The notes: generated by a model not told the origin, from the letters alone. Numbered from the stretch's first letter, positions 7,832-16,685 are shown. The stretch is DNA of 64,000 nucleotides from JBBROS01 sp965260935 (GCA_965260935.1 OZ253374.1:4092001-4156000), one strand, 5' to 3'. Numbers and translations: made by a program.

Positions 7832-9520
7832 TTACGCCTGACAGCCTTCATCCCTCAGCAGCCGCTCCACCTCCGCCTCCGGCACATCGGCGCTGGTGAA
7901 CGCCTCGCCCACGCCGCGCGCCAGGATAAAATGCAGCCGTCCGTCGCGCATCTTCTTGTCGCGCCGCATATTCGCGATCAGCCGGGTTGCCGAGAAGCGG
8001 CGGTTCAGCATCCCCGGCTCGCTCGGCAAGCCGACGTGCTCCAGATGGGCGGCAACGCGTTCCGGCACATCGTCCCCGCAAAGGCCGAGCCGGGCGGAGA
8101 GGCGGAAGGCCAGGCCGAGGCCGACCGCCACCGCCTCCCCGTGCAGCAGGCCGCCGCCGTAGCCGACTTCCGCCTCCAAGGCGTGGCCGAAGGTGTGGCC
8201 GAGGTTGAGCAGCGCCCGCCCGCCCGAAGGCTTCTCCTCCCGCTCGTCGTCGCCCACCACCGCCGCCTTGAAGGCGCAGGCGCGCAGCACGGCTTCCGCC
8301 TGGGCCTCATGGGCGCCCTCGACCACGTCCGCCCCGTGGTTCTCGCACCAGGCGAAGAAGCCGGAGTCGCCGATCAGCCCGGCCTTGGCGATTTCCGCAT
8401 ACCCGGCCCGCAGCTCGCGGCCGGGCAAGGTGCCGAGCGTGGACGTGTCCGCCAGGACCATCCGCGGCTGATGGAACGCGCCGACCAGGTTCTTGCCGTG
8501 CGCGGTGTTGATCCCGGTCTTGCCGCCGACGCTGCTGTCGACCTGGGACAGCAACGTCGTCGGCACCTGCACGAAGGGCAGCCCGCGCAAGGCCACCGCC
8601 GCCGCGAAGCCGGCCAGGTCCCCGACCACGCCGCCGCCCAGGGCGATCACGGTGGTCCGCCGCTCGACGCCCGCGTCCAGCAGGCCGTCGAGCACTTGCG
8701 ACAGCCCGGCCATGCTCTTGGACGCCTCGCCCGGCGCGACGACGACCGTTTGCGCCGCGACGCCCGTGGCCGCCAATCCTTCCAGCAAGGCCGGCAGGTG
8801 CAGGCCGGCCACCGTCTCGTCCGTCACCACGACGGCGCGCTTCTGCGGCATCACCGGCGCGAGCAGCGCGCCGGCGCGTTGCAGCAGGCCCTCGCCGATC
8901 ACGACGTCGTATTGGCCGGATTGCAGCGCCACCGGCAAGCGGCGCGGGGCCGTCCAGAACTGCACCGCGTCCAGCACCCGCGCCGTCGTGCTTTCAAGCG
9001 ACTCGTCGCCGCAATCCACGATCACATCCGCCTCGGCATAAACCGGGTGCCGCACGTCCATCAGTTGGGCCAGGATCGCTTCCGGGTCGCCGCCGTGCAG
9101 CAGGGGGCGGTGCGTCCGCCCCGTCACCCTGCGCACCAGGGTCGGCAGCTTGCAGCGCAGCCAGACGGAAGTGGCCGCGGCCCGTATCGCCGCGCGCGTT
9201 TCCCCGTCCATGAACGCGCCGCCGCCGGTGGCCAGCACCATCGGCGGGCCGGACAGCAGGCGGCGGATGACCCGGCGCTCGCCCTCGCGGAAATCGTGCT
9301 CGCCGTAGCGTTCGAACAACTCGGGGACCGTGCAGCCGGCCGCGAGCTCGATCTCGGCGTCCGCGTCGTGGAACGGCAGGCGGAGGCGGGCGGCGAGCCG
9401 GCGTCCGACGCTGGTCTTGCCGGCGCCCATCAGGCCGACCAGGACGATGCTGCGGCGCGCGCCGGACGCCATCCTGTCCGACGCCGGGCGGGTGCGCAGG
9501 GCTGCGATATTGCTTGTCAT
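7832..9520 (-). CDS. aroKB: bifunctional shikimate kinase / 3-dehydroquinate synthase
   Basis: 562 residues, a fusion of two shikimate-pathway enzymes of aromatic amino acid synthesis. Residues about 20-185 are shikimate kinase with P-loop GLMGAGKTS (29-37) and the DxD region (HDADAE). Residues about 195-555 are 3-dehydroquinate synthase, with the NAD-binding GGGVVGDLAGF motif and the Zn-ligand region including HTFGHALE. A start at 9520 is preferred over 9559 because GAAGG sits just before it and the extra 13 residues look like non-coding translation. aroK and aroB are separate neighbouring genes in many proteobacteria; the fusion is seen in some alphaproteobacteria. It diverges from the small-peptide/xerD genes. 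Confidence 0.95.
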   Translation of the reverse strand: MTSNIAALRTRPASDRMASGARRSIVLVGLMGAGKTSVGRRLAARLRLPFHDADAEIELAAGCTVPELFERYGEHDFREGERRVIRRLLSGPPMVLATGGGAFMDGETRAAIRAAATSVWLRCKLPTLVRRVTGRTHRPLLHGGDPEAILAQLMDVRHPVYAEADVIVDCGDESLESTTARVLDAVQFWTAPRRLPVALQSGQYDVVIGEGLLQRAGALLAPVMPQKRAVVVTDETVAGLHLPALLEGLAATGVAAQTVVVAPGEASKSMAGLSQVLDGLLDAGVERRTTVIALGGGVVGDLAGFAAAVALRGLPFVQVPTTLLSQVDSSVGGKTGINTAHGKNLVGAFHQPRMVLADTSTLGTLPGRELRAGYAEIAKAGLIGDSGFFAWCENHGADVVEGAHEAQAEAVLRACAFKAAVVGDDEREEKPSGGRALLNLGHTFGHALEAEVGYGGGLLHGEAVAVGLGLAFRLSARLGLCGDDVPERVAAHLEHVGLPSEPGMLNRRFSATRLIANMRRDKKMRDGRLHFILARGVGEAFTSADVPEAEVERLLRDEGCQA

Positions 9521-9568
9521 GACCTTCGACGTTAGCACAGGCTTATAGGATACAGCCAAGGATCGTCG

Positions 9569-9712
9569 ATGTTCCGGGTCATGCTCGTTGTGTTCGCACT
9601 CGCCATCGTGATCATTGGCGGCGGGATGCTTTATCTGGGTGCGTTTCCGCCAAAGCCGCCGGCCCAGCAGGTTGAGCGGGTTCTGCCGAACGACACGTTC
9701 AAGCAGAGGTGA
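9569..9712 (+). CDS. small single-pass membrane peptide, 47 aa, coupled to xerD
   Basis: A 47-residue frame starting with ATG at 9569: hydrophobic residues 4-25 (a single transmembrane helix), then a Pro-rich turn (PPKPPAQQ) and a short polar tail ending KQR. Its TGA stop lies inside GTGATG, the start region of xerD, so the two genes are translationally coupled. A hydrophobic helix plus this exact coupling is unlikely by chance, and short peptides of this kind upstream of xerD are known to me from related alphaproteobacteria, but no function is established. It begins 48 nt from the divergent aroKB start. Confidence 0.6.
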   Translation: MFRVMLVVFALAIVIIGGGMLYLGAFPPKPPAQQVERVLPNDTFKQR

Positions 9713-10599
9713 TGGACCGGCACGAGGAGGCGTTCCTTGAGATGCTGGCGGCCGAGAAGGGGGCGGCGCGGAACACGGTTTCGGCTTACGCGGCCGACCT
9801 TGCCGACCTTCGCGCCTCCTTGAACGCGTGCGGCGCCCGTCCGGTCGCGGCCAGCGCCGAGCACCTGCGCTCGTATATCCGCGAGCTGTCCGGCACGGTT
9901 TCGGCCCGGACGGCCGCGCGCCGGCTGTCTTGCCTGCGCGGGTTCTACCGCTTTCTCGCCCGCGAAGGCGTGCGCCCGGACGACCCGACCATGCTGCTCG
10001 ACGCTCCGCGGCTGCCGGCGAGCCTGCCGAAGAACCTGTCCGAGGCGGAGGTGGAACAGCTTCTTGCCGCGGCGGCCGACCGGCCTGGAGTTTCGGGCCT
10101 TGCCATACGGGCCGCGCTCGAGCTGCTTTACGCGACCGGGTTGCGGGTCAGCGAATTGCTCTCGTTGCGCCGGGCTTCGTTCGCGCGCCGCCCGGATATG
10201 CTGATCGTCCGCGGCAAGGGCGGGCGGGAGCGCATGGTTTTGTTGTCCCGCCAGTCGCACGAGGCGGTCGCGGCGCTGGAGGCCGGGGCGCCGGACAGCC
10301 CGCACGTATTCGCCGGACGCGATCCCCGCCAGCCGATGACCCGGCAGGGCCTCGCGCTCTTGCTGAAGCAGACGGCGCTCGAAGCGGGACTCGACCCGGC
10401 CCGCGTCAGCCCGCACGTCCTGCGCCATAGCTTCGCCAGCCACATGCTTGCCCGCGGCGCGGACCTGCGCAGCCTGCAGATGCTGCTGGGCCATGCCGAT
10501 ATCGCGACGACGCAGATTTACACGCACGTGCTGGCCGAGCGGCTGGCCGAGCTGGTCGCGCTGCATCATCCGCTGGCAAAACGGGCGGGCACGCGGTAA
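9709..10599 (+). CDS. xerD: tyrosine recombinase XerD
   Basis: 296 residues (295 if ATG 9712 is used instead of GTG 9709). N-terminal SAM-like core-binding domain (about 5-90), then the catalytic domain with the full set R146, K170, H236-x-x-R239, H262 and nucleophile Y271. XerC/XerD resolve chromosome dimers at dif beside the division septum. Length and the location next to aroKB and accA fit the housekeeping XerD rather than a phage or integron integrase, and no attachment sites or cargo genes are visible. Confidence 0.93.
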   Translation: MMDRHEEAFLEMLAAEKGAARNTVSAYAADLADLRASLNACGARPVAASAEHLRSYIRELSGTVSARTAARRLSCLRGFYRFLAREGVRPDDPTMLLDAPRLPASLPKNLSEAEVEQLLAAAADRPGVSGLAIRAALELLYATGLRVSELLSLRRASFARRPDMLIVRGKGGRERMVLLSRQSHEAVAALEAGAPDSPHVFAGRDPRQPMTRQGLALLLKQTALEAGLDPARVSPHVLRHSFASHMLARGADLRSLQMLLGHADIATTQIYTHVLAERLAELVALHHPLAKRAGTR

Positions 10600-10648
10600 C
10601 GCGGGCGCGGCGGCCCGGGCGCTGCCGGGCTATTAGAAAGGGGTTGGG

Positions 10649-11596
10649 ATGCGGATCGCGGTTATCGGCGCCGGATTGGCTGGGCTTGCCTGCGCGCGCC
10701 GTCTTGATCTTGCGGGACACGCCGTCCGTTTATTTGACAAGGGGCGCGGGCCGGGCGGGCGGATGGCGTCGCGCCGGATCATGACGGCGGCGGGCGAGGC
10801 GTCGTTCGATCACGGCGCGCAGTATTTCACCGCGCGGGACCCGGCGTTCCGGTCCGAGGCGGACGCCTGGGCGCGGGCCGGGTGGGCGGCGCGGTGGCCG
10901 GCGGCCGGGCCGGACGCCTGGGTTGGCCTGCCCGCGATGAACGGCCCGCTTCGCGGCTTGGCGGCCGGGCTGCATGTGCGATGGCAATGCCGGGTCGCTT
11001 CGCTTGGCCGGGAGGACAACGGTTGGCGACTGCTCGGGCAGGGGCTTGAGGACGAGACGCCGTTCGACGGGGCAATCGTTGCCGTTCCAGCCGAGCAGGC
11101 CGCGCCGTTGCTGTCGCCATGGGACGGCGCGGGGGCGGCAACCGCGCGGGCGACCTTGTCTCAGCCTTGCTGGACCGTGATGGCGGCCTTCGCGACGCCG
11201 GTTCCGGCCGAAGGCGACATCATGCGCGAAGCCGGGCCGATCGGCTGGGCGGCGCGCAACTCGGCCAAGCCGGGGCGGACCGGGCCGGAGGCCTGGGTGA
11301 TCCAGGCTGGCCCGGAATGGTCGGCGGCTCATCTGGAGCAGGCGGCGGACGGCGTGGTTGCGCCGTTGCTGCGGGAGTTCTCCGCGCGCTCCGGGCCGCT
11401 GCCCGGCTTGCTGGCCGCGACGGCGCATCGCTGGCGCTTCGCGCGTTCGGGCAGCGCCGGGAACGGCCCGATTTGGGACACGGGCCTCCGGCTCGGCGCT
11501 TGCGGGGATTGGCTGCTCGGACCGAGGGTGGAATGCGCTTGGCTGTCGGGGGCGGCGCTCGCCGAGCGGGTCATCGCCTCCGAAGCAATCCCGTAA
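10649..11596 (+). CDS. FAD/NAD(P)-dependent oxidoreductase, renalase-like
   Basis: 315 residues. N-terminal dinucleotide fold with GAGLAG at 7-12 and the acidic end of strand 2 (FDKGRGPGGRMASRR), a pattern typical of the renalase/amine-oxidase-like group of small flavoproteins. The C-terminal segment GLRLGACGDWL...EGA/ECAWLSG contacts FAD in the family. Renalases oxidise off-pathway dihydronicotinamide isomers; bacterial members are poorly characterised. The start ATG has an AAGGGG ribosome site. It lies 49 nt after xerD on the same strand and before the accA repeats. The reaction is inference. Confidence 0.8.
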   Translation: MRIAVIGAGLAGLACARRLDLAGHAVRLFDKGRGPGGRMASRRIMTAAGEASFDHGAQYFTARDPAFRSEADAWARAGWAARWPAAGPDAWVGLPAMNGPLRGLAAGLHVRWQCRVASLGREDNGWRLLGQGLEDETPFDGAIVAVPAEQAAPLLSPWDGAGAATARATLSQPCWTVMAAFATPVPAEGDIMREAGPIGWAARNSAKPGRTGPEAWVIQAGPEWSAAHLEQAADGVVAPLLREFSARSGPLPGLLAATAHRWRFARSGSAGNGPIWDTGLRLGACGDWLLGPRVECAWLSGAALAERVIASEAIP

Positions 11597-11621
11597 CAGA
11601 CTTCCCAGCTTGCAGAACTGA

Positions 11622-11780
11622 GTGAGCGGGCCCGGCGATTCACGTCCCAACTGTTCCAGTCGGGACGATTGCAGGACTCGTGGGCCTGGCAATTCACGTC
11701 CGACTGTTCCAGTCGGGACGATTGCAGGATTCGTGGGCCTGGCAATTCACGTCCGACTGTTCCAGTCGGGACGATTGCAG
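11622..11780. repeat. three tandem 53-bp hairpin-forming repeats upstream of accA
   Basis: Copy 2 (11675-11727) and copy 3 (11728-11780) are 53 bp each and differ at one base (GACTCG versus GATTCG at the start). Copy 1 (about 11622-11674) is diverged in its left half and has one inserted base. Each unit contains a hairpin: in copies 2 and 3 CGTCCGACTG pairs with CAGTCGGGACG around TTC with a one-base bulge; in copy 1 GTCCCAACTG faces CAGTCGGGAC with one mismatch. They fill the 199-nt gap between the renalase-like gene and accA, ending 15 nt before the accA start. They abut with no spacers, so this is not a CRISPR array. Confidence 0.85.
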
Positions 11781-11795
11781 GCTAGACCCCCGCCG

Positions 11796-12758
11796 ATGCG
11801 CCACTTCCTAGACTTCGAACGTCCGATTGCCGAACTTGAGAGCAAAATCGACGAACTCCGCCGGATGCAGGAGCCTGGGGGCATCGACATCGAGGCCGAA
11901 GTGTCGCAGCTCGAGGACAAGACCGAGGCGCAGATCCGCGCCTTGTACGCGAAGCTGAGCCCATGGCAGAAAACCCAGGTGGCACGGCATCCGGACCGGC
12001 CAAAGGCGCTTGCCTACATCGCGGGGCTGATCACGGACTATACGCCCCTGGCCGGAGACCGGGCCTTTGCCGACGACGCGGCCGTGGTCGGCGGCCTCGG
12101 GCGGTTCCGGTCCCGCCCGGCGGTCGTGCTGGGAACCGAGCGCGGCTCGGACACTGAGAGCCGCGTTGCCCATAACTTCGGCATGGCCCGGCCCGAGGGC
12201 TACCGCAAGGCGCGGCGCTTGATCGAGCTTGCCGGGCGGTTCAAGCTGCCGTTGCTCACCTTCGTCGACACCGCGGGCGCCTTCCCCGGGATCGACGCCG
12301 AGGCGCGGGGACAGGCGGAGGCCATCGCGCGCGCCATTGAGGCCTGCCTGGAGGCGCCGGTGCCGATCGTGGCGACCATCATCGGCGAGGGCGGCTCGGG
12401 CGGCGCGATCGCCCTTGCCGCCGGGGACCGCGTGCTGATGCTGGAGCACTCGATCTACTCCGTCATTTCTCCGGAAGGCTGCGCCAGCATTCTTTGGCGC
12501 GATCAGGCCCAGGCCCCGGCGGCCGCCGACGCGCTACGCCTGACCGCGCAGGACCTGCTGGGCTTCGGCATCGTCGACGAGGTGATCCCCGAGCCGCTCG
12601 GGGGCGCGCATCGCCTGGCGGGCGAGACGGTGAACGCCGTGGGCGATGCGATCGCCGCGTCGCTTGACCCGCTGCTGAGGATGCCGGCTGCCGGGTTGCG
12701 CGACGCGCGGCGGGAGAAGTATTTGGCAATGGGCCGGGAGGCGCCGCACGCCGCTTGA
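11796..12758 (+). CDS. accA: acetyl-CoA carboxylase carboxyltransferase subunit alpha
   Basis: 320 residues, the usual length. AccA with AccD forms the carboxyltransferase that moves CO2 from biotin to acetyl-CoA, giving malonyl-CoA for fatty acid synthesis. Recognisable parts: N-terminal helical LDFERPI-x-ELE, the central oxyanion/binding segments GEGGSGGAIAL and the SPEGCASILWR motif. The start at 11796 matches the family N-terminus; upstream codons in frame are translation of the hairpin repeats and are not part of the protein. No Shine-Dalgarno sequence is obvious, and the repeat hairpin sits where it could affect initiation. Confidence 0.95.
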   Translation: MRHFLDFERPIAELESKIDELRRMQEPGGIDIEAEVSQLEDKTEAQIRALYAKLSPWQKTQVARHPDRPKALAYIAGLITDYTPLAGDRAFADDAAVVGGLGRFRSRPAVVLGTERGSDTESRVAHNFGMARPEGYRKARRLIELAGRFKLPLLTFVDTAGAFPGIDAEARGQAEAIARAIEACLEAPVPIVATIIGEGGSGGAIALAAGDRVLMLEHSIYSVISPEGCASILWRDQAQAPAAADALRLTAQDLLGFGIVDEVIPEPLGGAHRLAGETVNAVGDAIAASLDPLLRMPAAGLRDARREKYLAMGREAPHAA

Positions 12759-12943
12759 TTGATCGAGGACACATGCGTCTCGCACCGGTTGCGCACGTCA
12801 AATTTTTATTCAATTGACCAACGAATGCATGCAAATTAGACATGGTCGTTGCGCTTGAACAAGGTCGTAAAGGGGTGCGGGAAGGCTTAACCGGAGGAAG
12901 CCTGACCGCGACACGCAGCGCGCCGTTGGGAGCGGAGTCTTAA
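12759..12943. other. AT-rich intergenic gap after accA
   Basis: A 185-nt gap that is visibly less GC-rich than its surroundings, mainly 12795-12845. A weak hairpin (CGCA 12781-12784 with TGCG 12790-12793) followed by a T run at 12803-12807 could end accA transcription, but the stem is short. A promoter candidate for the glycosyltransferase follows. I see no gene in it. Confidence 0.4.
12814..12842 (+). promoter_or_regulatory. candidate sigma-70 promoter for the glycosyltransferase gene
   Basis: TTGACC at 12814-12819 and TAGACA at 12837-12842 are separated by 17 bp, in an AT-rich patch. The -35 element matches consensus at 5 of 6 positions, the -10 only at 3. It would give a leader of roughly 95 nt before the TTG start at 12944. 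Confidence 0.35.
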
Positions 12944-13915
12944 TTGCACGTTTCTGTAATCATTCCCGCCTTCAACGCAGCGCCGTTTATCCGGACCACG
13001 CTGAGGTCGGTCGCCGAGCAGACGCTTCAGGATTACGAGGTCATCGTGGTCGACGACGCATCGACCGACGCGACGGCGGCGATCGTGAGCGAGGCCGCCG
13101 CCCTGGATCGACGCATCAAGCTGCTCCGCCTTCCGCACAACCAGGGTCCTGCAGCGGCGCGGAACATGGCGCTTCATGCGGCTACCGGCACTTGGCTCGC
13201 GCTTCTCGATGCTGACGACTGCTTCAAGCCCGAGCGGCTGGAGCGGCTGACCGGACTTGGGGAGCATCACGCGGCGGACTTGGTTTCCGACAACGTCCTC
13301 GTCTCGCCGTATGGAGAGCCGGGGCCGCCGAAGCCGATGTACTCGGGCGAGCGGATTCCATGCATCTGCAAAATGAGTCCGAGCACGTTCGTATGGGAAA
13401 ACACCCGCGAAGGCGACGGAAGCCGGAAGAGTTTCGGCTTCATGCAGCCGATCATCCGCCGGGACTTCCTGCTGCGCCACCAGCTTGCCTACAACACGCA
13501 AACCCGGTTCGGCGAAGACTTCCTGCTCTACGTCGGCTGCTTTCTGGCCAACGCGGCCTGGTGGATCACGCCGGAGCCGTTCTACGTTTACAACGTGCGC
13601 CCCAATACGCTGACCGACAATTCAAGCGCGCGAGACCTTGCCACCATGAGCGCGGAAATCCAGCGCCTGATCGGCGAAGCGGAACGAAAAGGCGACACCG
13701 CGCTGGTGAAAGCGTTGCGCCATCATAAGCGGACCATCGACCATTGGCGTCACAACCGGGCATTCAAGACAGCGTTCAACCAATCCGACTTCAAGGCGGC
13801 GTTGCACGTGGCGTTTTCGAGCCGCGACAGCCTCAAGGCGGTCACGCGCGACATTACGGCGAACACCGTGCTCAAGCCGTTCATTCCTTGGATCAAGCGG
13901 CATTTCGCGCTGTAG
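12944..13915 (+). CDS. family 2 glycosyltransferase
   Basis: 323 residues of GT-A fold. The N-terminus VSVIIPAFN is the classic family 2 opening. Nucleotide-sugar/metal residues are the DD pair at 37-38 and LDADD (88-92, the DxD motif); the acceptor-side GEDFLLYV follows at about 190. These cytoplasmic enzymes transfer a sugar from a UDP/GDP donor to surface polysaccharide, lipid or protein. The start is TTG at 12944, supported by GGAG six bases upstream. It converges with the PIG-L deacetylase gene; the deacetylase, a methyltransferase and this enzyme together would suit modification of a surface glycan, though no export gene is nearby. Confidence 0.88.
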   Translation: MHVSVIIPAFNAAPFIRTTLRSVAEQTLQDYEVIVVDDASTDATAAIVSEAAALDRRIKLLRLPHNQGPAAARNMALHAATGTWLALLDADDCFKPERLERLTGLGEHHAADLVSDNVLVSPYGEPGPPKPMYSGERIPCICKMSPSTFVWENTREGDGSRKSFGFMQPIIRRDFLLRHQLAYNTQTRFGEDFLLYVGCFLANAAWWITPEPFYVYNVRPNTLTDNSSARDLATMSAEIQRLIGEAERKGDTALVKALRHHKRTIDHWRHNRAFKTAFNQSDFKAALHVAFSSRDSLKAVTRDITANTVLKPFIPWIKRHFAL

Positions 13916-13927
13916 CCGTCGAAGTGA

Positions 13928-14683
13928 TTACCGGCCCTGAGCCGAGACGGCTGGCTCGAAATACGCCTCGAAGGCGCGGCCGCACAGATCAAGCAACCTG
14001 TCAGGCACTTTGAAGCCGCCGGGGTCATCGTCGATCATGCCGGTCACTTGCGACCGGTGGCACGAGATCGCTCTTTGCTTGACCGGCAACGCCGCTTCGA
14101 TGTCAAGCCGATGGCCAATCGGCGAGAAGGGCGGCAGCCATGTCCGGCCGGACAAGGTCCAGCCCCAGACCGCGTAGGACACGTGGCGCGCCGCGCCCAG
14201 CCGGCTTGCCTCAGCGGCGATCCGGTGCGCCGCCAGGTGGTCGGGATGCGGGTCATGCTCCCAGGACGCGAAGACGCGGCCGATGTTCCGCGACCGTATG
14301 ATGCCGGACAGCCGCTCGGCCGCTGCGTGAAGCGGCGGTCCGTGCCGAGGCGCCTTGCCGTCCTGGTATTCCAGGAACATGAGGTTTGCCGGGGGCAGGC
14401 CCAGAACCGAAACCGCCTCCGCCGCCTCCGCCTCCCGCAGCGCCTTCAACCTGGCAGGCGGATAGGACGGGGAATTCGGATGCGAGTACGTGCCGTCCGT
14501 CAGGATCGCGACATGAACCTCGTGCCCGGCGTCGCACGCATGAGCGATGAAGCCGCCGCAACCAAGGCTTTCGTCGTCCGGATGCGGCGCCAGGATCAGG
14601 ATCGGCCGATTCCCGGCGATTGTATGCACATCGGCCATCGGCAATGCCGCGATCTTGGCCAGAACGTCCGTCGCGCGCTCCAT
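13928..14683 (-). CDS. PIG-L/LmbE family deacetylase
   Basis: 251 residues from ATG 14683. Zn-dependent N-acetylglucosaminyl deacetylase fold: APHPDDE at 32-38 carries the metal ligands and the catalytic Asp, and a later HPDH segment gives the second histidine ligand. Family members deacetylate GlcNAc-linked lipids or small sugar conjugates. A longer form starting with TTG at 14749, overlapping the methyltransferase stop (TTGA), is possible and would add a basic N-terminal stretch; neither start has a clear ribosome site. It lies downstream of the methyltransferase on the same strand. Confidence 0.85.
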   Translation of the reverse strand: MERATDVLAKIAALPMADVHTIAGNRPILILAPHPDDESLGCGGFIAHACDAGHEVHVAILTDGTYSHPNSPSYPPARLKALREAEAAEAVSVLGLPPANLMFLEYQDGKAPRHGPPLHAAAERLSGIIRSRNIGRVFASWEHDPHPDHLAAHRIAAEASRLGAARHVSYAVWGWTLSGRTWLPPFSPIGHRLDIEAALPVKQRAISCHRSQVTGMIDDDPGGFKVPDRLLDLCGRAFEAYFEPAVSAQGR

Positions 14684-14745
14684 GGGGCGGACAAACCGGC
14701 GCAGGGGCAGCAAGCGCCGCCGCACCGCCCGGAGCTTGCGCGCGA

Positions 14746-15462
14746 TCAAGCAGGCCGGCACACGCGGATGCGCCAGGATACCCCGGTTCGCACGACGCTG
14801 GTCTCGTCCAGCACTTCGAGCGTGCCGCGGACCTTGCTCCACGCACGCACCGATTCGCGGCATTCCCATAGCGAGACGATGAAGACGCCCCCCGAGGCGA
14901 GATGCCCGGCGTAGCGACGCAGCATCGCGACCGGATCGTGCATGTAATAGAGCATCTCGTTGAAGATGATGACGTCGAACTGGCCGGGAGGGGCGAAGCT
15001 CTCGGCGTTTGCCGCCTCGAACCGGGTCTGCGGGTCGGCAAACGCCTGCGCGGCCTCTATGGCGGTGTCCGACAGGTCGACGCCGAAATATTGGGCGTAG
15101 CCGACCCGCTTTAGCCACGGCTGCAGCAACCCGGCGCCGCAACCGACGTCGAGCACCGAACGCAGCCCGCCGCCGGCGCCGAAATAGCCGGCAATGACGG
15201 CGTAGCGGGGCATCTCGCGGGCGCTGCCGAGGAAGTCCCATTTCCCGGCGCCGAACTCCTGGTTCCACACCGACGCGGACACCGCCTGCAACCCATTCTG
15301 CCGGTTGATCCGCGCCCTGACCGACAACGGCACGACCGCCTTGAACAAGGCGATTGCTTGGCGCTTCCCTTTAAGGGAGGCCGAGTTGGGCATGGCGCGG
15401 TTCCATTCCATCAAGGTCGCAGAGAACGCGTCATAAGCGGTCCGGCTCTCATCGACAATCAT
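14746..15462 (-). CDS. class I SAM-dependent methyltransferase
   Basis: 238 residues. SAM-binding motif I is LDVGCGAG at 104-111, with the acidic end of strand 2 in GVDLSDTAI and motif IV near FDVIIFNEMLYYM, a pattern of methyltransferases acting on small molecules or sugars. The start at 15462 is chosen because it shares bases with the stop codon of the binding-protein gene (TGATG), a typical coupling; a start six codons earlier is also open. The acceptor is unknown. Neighbouring deacetylase and glycosyltransferase genes suggest a glycan. Confidence 0.82.
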   Translation of the reverse strand: MIVDESRTAYDAFSATLMEWNRAMPNSASLKGKRQAIALFKAVVPLSVRARINRQNGLQAVSASVWNQEFGAGKWDFLGSAREMPRYAVIAGYFGAGGGLRSVLDVGCGAGLLQPWLKRVGYAQYFGVDLSDTAIEAAQAFADPQTRFEAANAESFAPPGQFDVIIFNEMLYYMHDPVAMLRRYAGHLASGGVFIVSLWECRESVRAWSKVRGTLEVLDETSVVRTGVSWRIRVCRPA

Positions 15463-16685
15463 CACCGCGCCGTTGAGCAACGATCCTGCGTCGTTTCAGG
15501 AAACGCTTGTTTCGCCGGAATGGATGCGACTTGCGCCACGGTGTTGTTGATCTGGCCCGTTTCGCGAGGCGACGCGATCCGCAGCACATAGATATCGTAC
15601 GTAGCGATGCGGCCTGGCCCGACCTGCAGATGGCCGAGCAGGCTCTGGTTGACCGGCCCCGCTTCCAATGCGCTCAGCACCTTCGGCCCACCCGCGCTGC
15701 CAGCCCGCTGGATGGCCCGCAGCAACGCCATGGTCGCGGCGTAGGCGGAGGCGTCGCGCCACGTCGGCTGCTGACCGTTCGAGCGGTTGGCGAAACGCTT
15801 GGCAAAGGCTGCGGTGGCGGCGTTGCGTTGCGGGTAGAATGGGGTTGCAAAGAACAGCCGCTGGACGATGTCGGCGCCGATGCCGGTGATGTCGGGGGCG
15901 TCCATGTCGAGCGCGACGAGGTCGGCCCGGCTGGAGATGCCGAGGCTGGCGGCCTGACGCAAGGCCCATGTCAGGTTCACGCCGTTGGCGCCGAACGCGA
16001 CGGCCTCGGCCCCTGATTTCGCCGCCTGAAGGAATGCGCCCGCGTCGCCGGTCGGGCCTGGCGCATACGTGGCGGACCCGAGCACCTTTGCGCCGGCCGA
16101 GTTGAGCACGCGACGGGCGCCGCGCTCGGCGGCGGCGGCCGCCGGGTCGCCGCCGCTGACGAAGAACCAGGTCTTCGCGCCGGCCTCGTGGACCGCTTGC
16201 GCGGCGCTGCTGCCCAGCACCGCCGTGCCGCCGCCCCACTGGACAGTGGTCGGATCGCAATAAGCGCCTTGCCCGAACCCGTCGGGATCGACCACGACGC
16301 CGGCCCGGCCGTGCTTGGCCAGCATCGCGCCGATGGGCCGCTGCGCCGGACTCTCGCCCAACTGGATCAGTGCCGCAACATGATCGCCGGTCAGCATGCG
16401 CTCGACCACACCGGGCGCGTCGGCAGGCTTGAGACCGCTGTTCACGTGCAGCTCGACCTTCACGCCATCCGGGCTGGCCTCGAAATCCTCGCGGGCCATT
16501 TGCAGCGCGACCAGCGTGCTTTTGTTGTCGTTCGGCTGGATCGGGCCGGCGATGTTGTCGATAACGCCAAGCTTGATCGTGTCCATGGCGGCGGCCAGGC
16601 ACGAGGCTGAGATGAGGCTCCCGGCGGCAAGGACGGCGAGCAGGCCTGCCGTTGCGAAGCCCATCCCCTTCCCTTTCCCGCCCAT
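15462..16685 (-). CDS. ABC-transporter substrate-binding protein, branched-chain amino acid (Leu/Ile/Val-binding) type
   Basis: 407 residues. N-terminal signal peptide (hydrophobic about 9-32, cleavage near SCLAAA). The mature protein has the type I periplasmic-binding fold opening with TIKLGVIDNIAGP. Such proteins deliver amino acids, amides or aromatic acids to an ABC importer, but no permease or ATPase gene is near, so it is an orphan. It starts 8 nt after the end of fabZ, in the position where many proteobacteria carry lpxA. The stop shares bases with the start of the methyltransferase gene. Confidence 0.87.
   Translation of the reverse strand: MGGKGKGMGFATAGLLAVLAAGSLISASCLAAAMDTIKLGVIDNIAGPIQPNDNKSTLVALQMAREDFEASPDGVKVELHVNSGLKPADAPGVVERMLTGDHVAALIQLGESPAQRPIGAMLAKHGRAGVVVDPDGFGQGAYCDPTTVQWGGGTAVLGSSAAQAVHEAGAKTWFFVSGGDPAAAAAERGARRVLNSAGAKVLGSATYAPGPTGDAGAFLQAAKSGAEAVAFGANGVNLTWALRQAASLGISSRADLVALDMDAPDITGIGADIVQRLFFATPFYPQRNAATAAFAKRFANRSNGQQPTWRDASAYAATMALLRAIQRAGSAGGPKVLSALEAGPVNQSLLGHLQVGPGRIATYDIYVLRIASPRETGQINNTVAQVASIPAKQAFPETTQDRCSTAR

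Noticed and set aside
9709..10599. Integrase of a mobile element
   Set aside because: Length, catalytic set and neighbours (aroKB, accA) fit housekeeping XerD; no attachment sites or cargo seen.
11622..11780. Possible CRISPR array upstream of accA
   Set aside because: The 53-bp units abut with no spacers, there are only three and no cas genes are nearby.
12887..13501. 204-codon minus-strand frame opposite the glycosyltransferase
   Set aside because: The plus strand shows all family 2 glycosyltransferase motifs and a good ribosome site.
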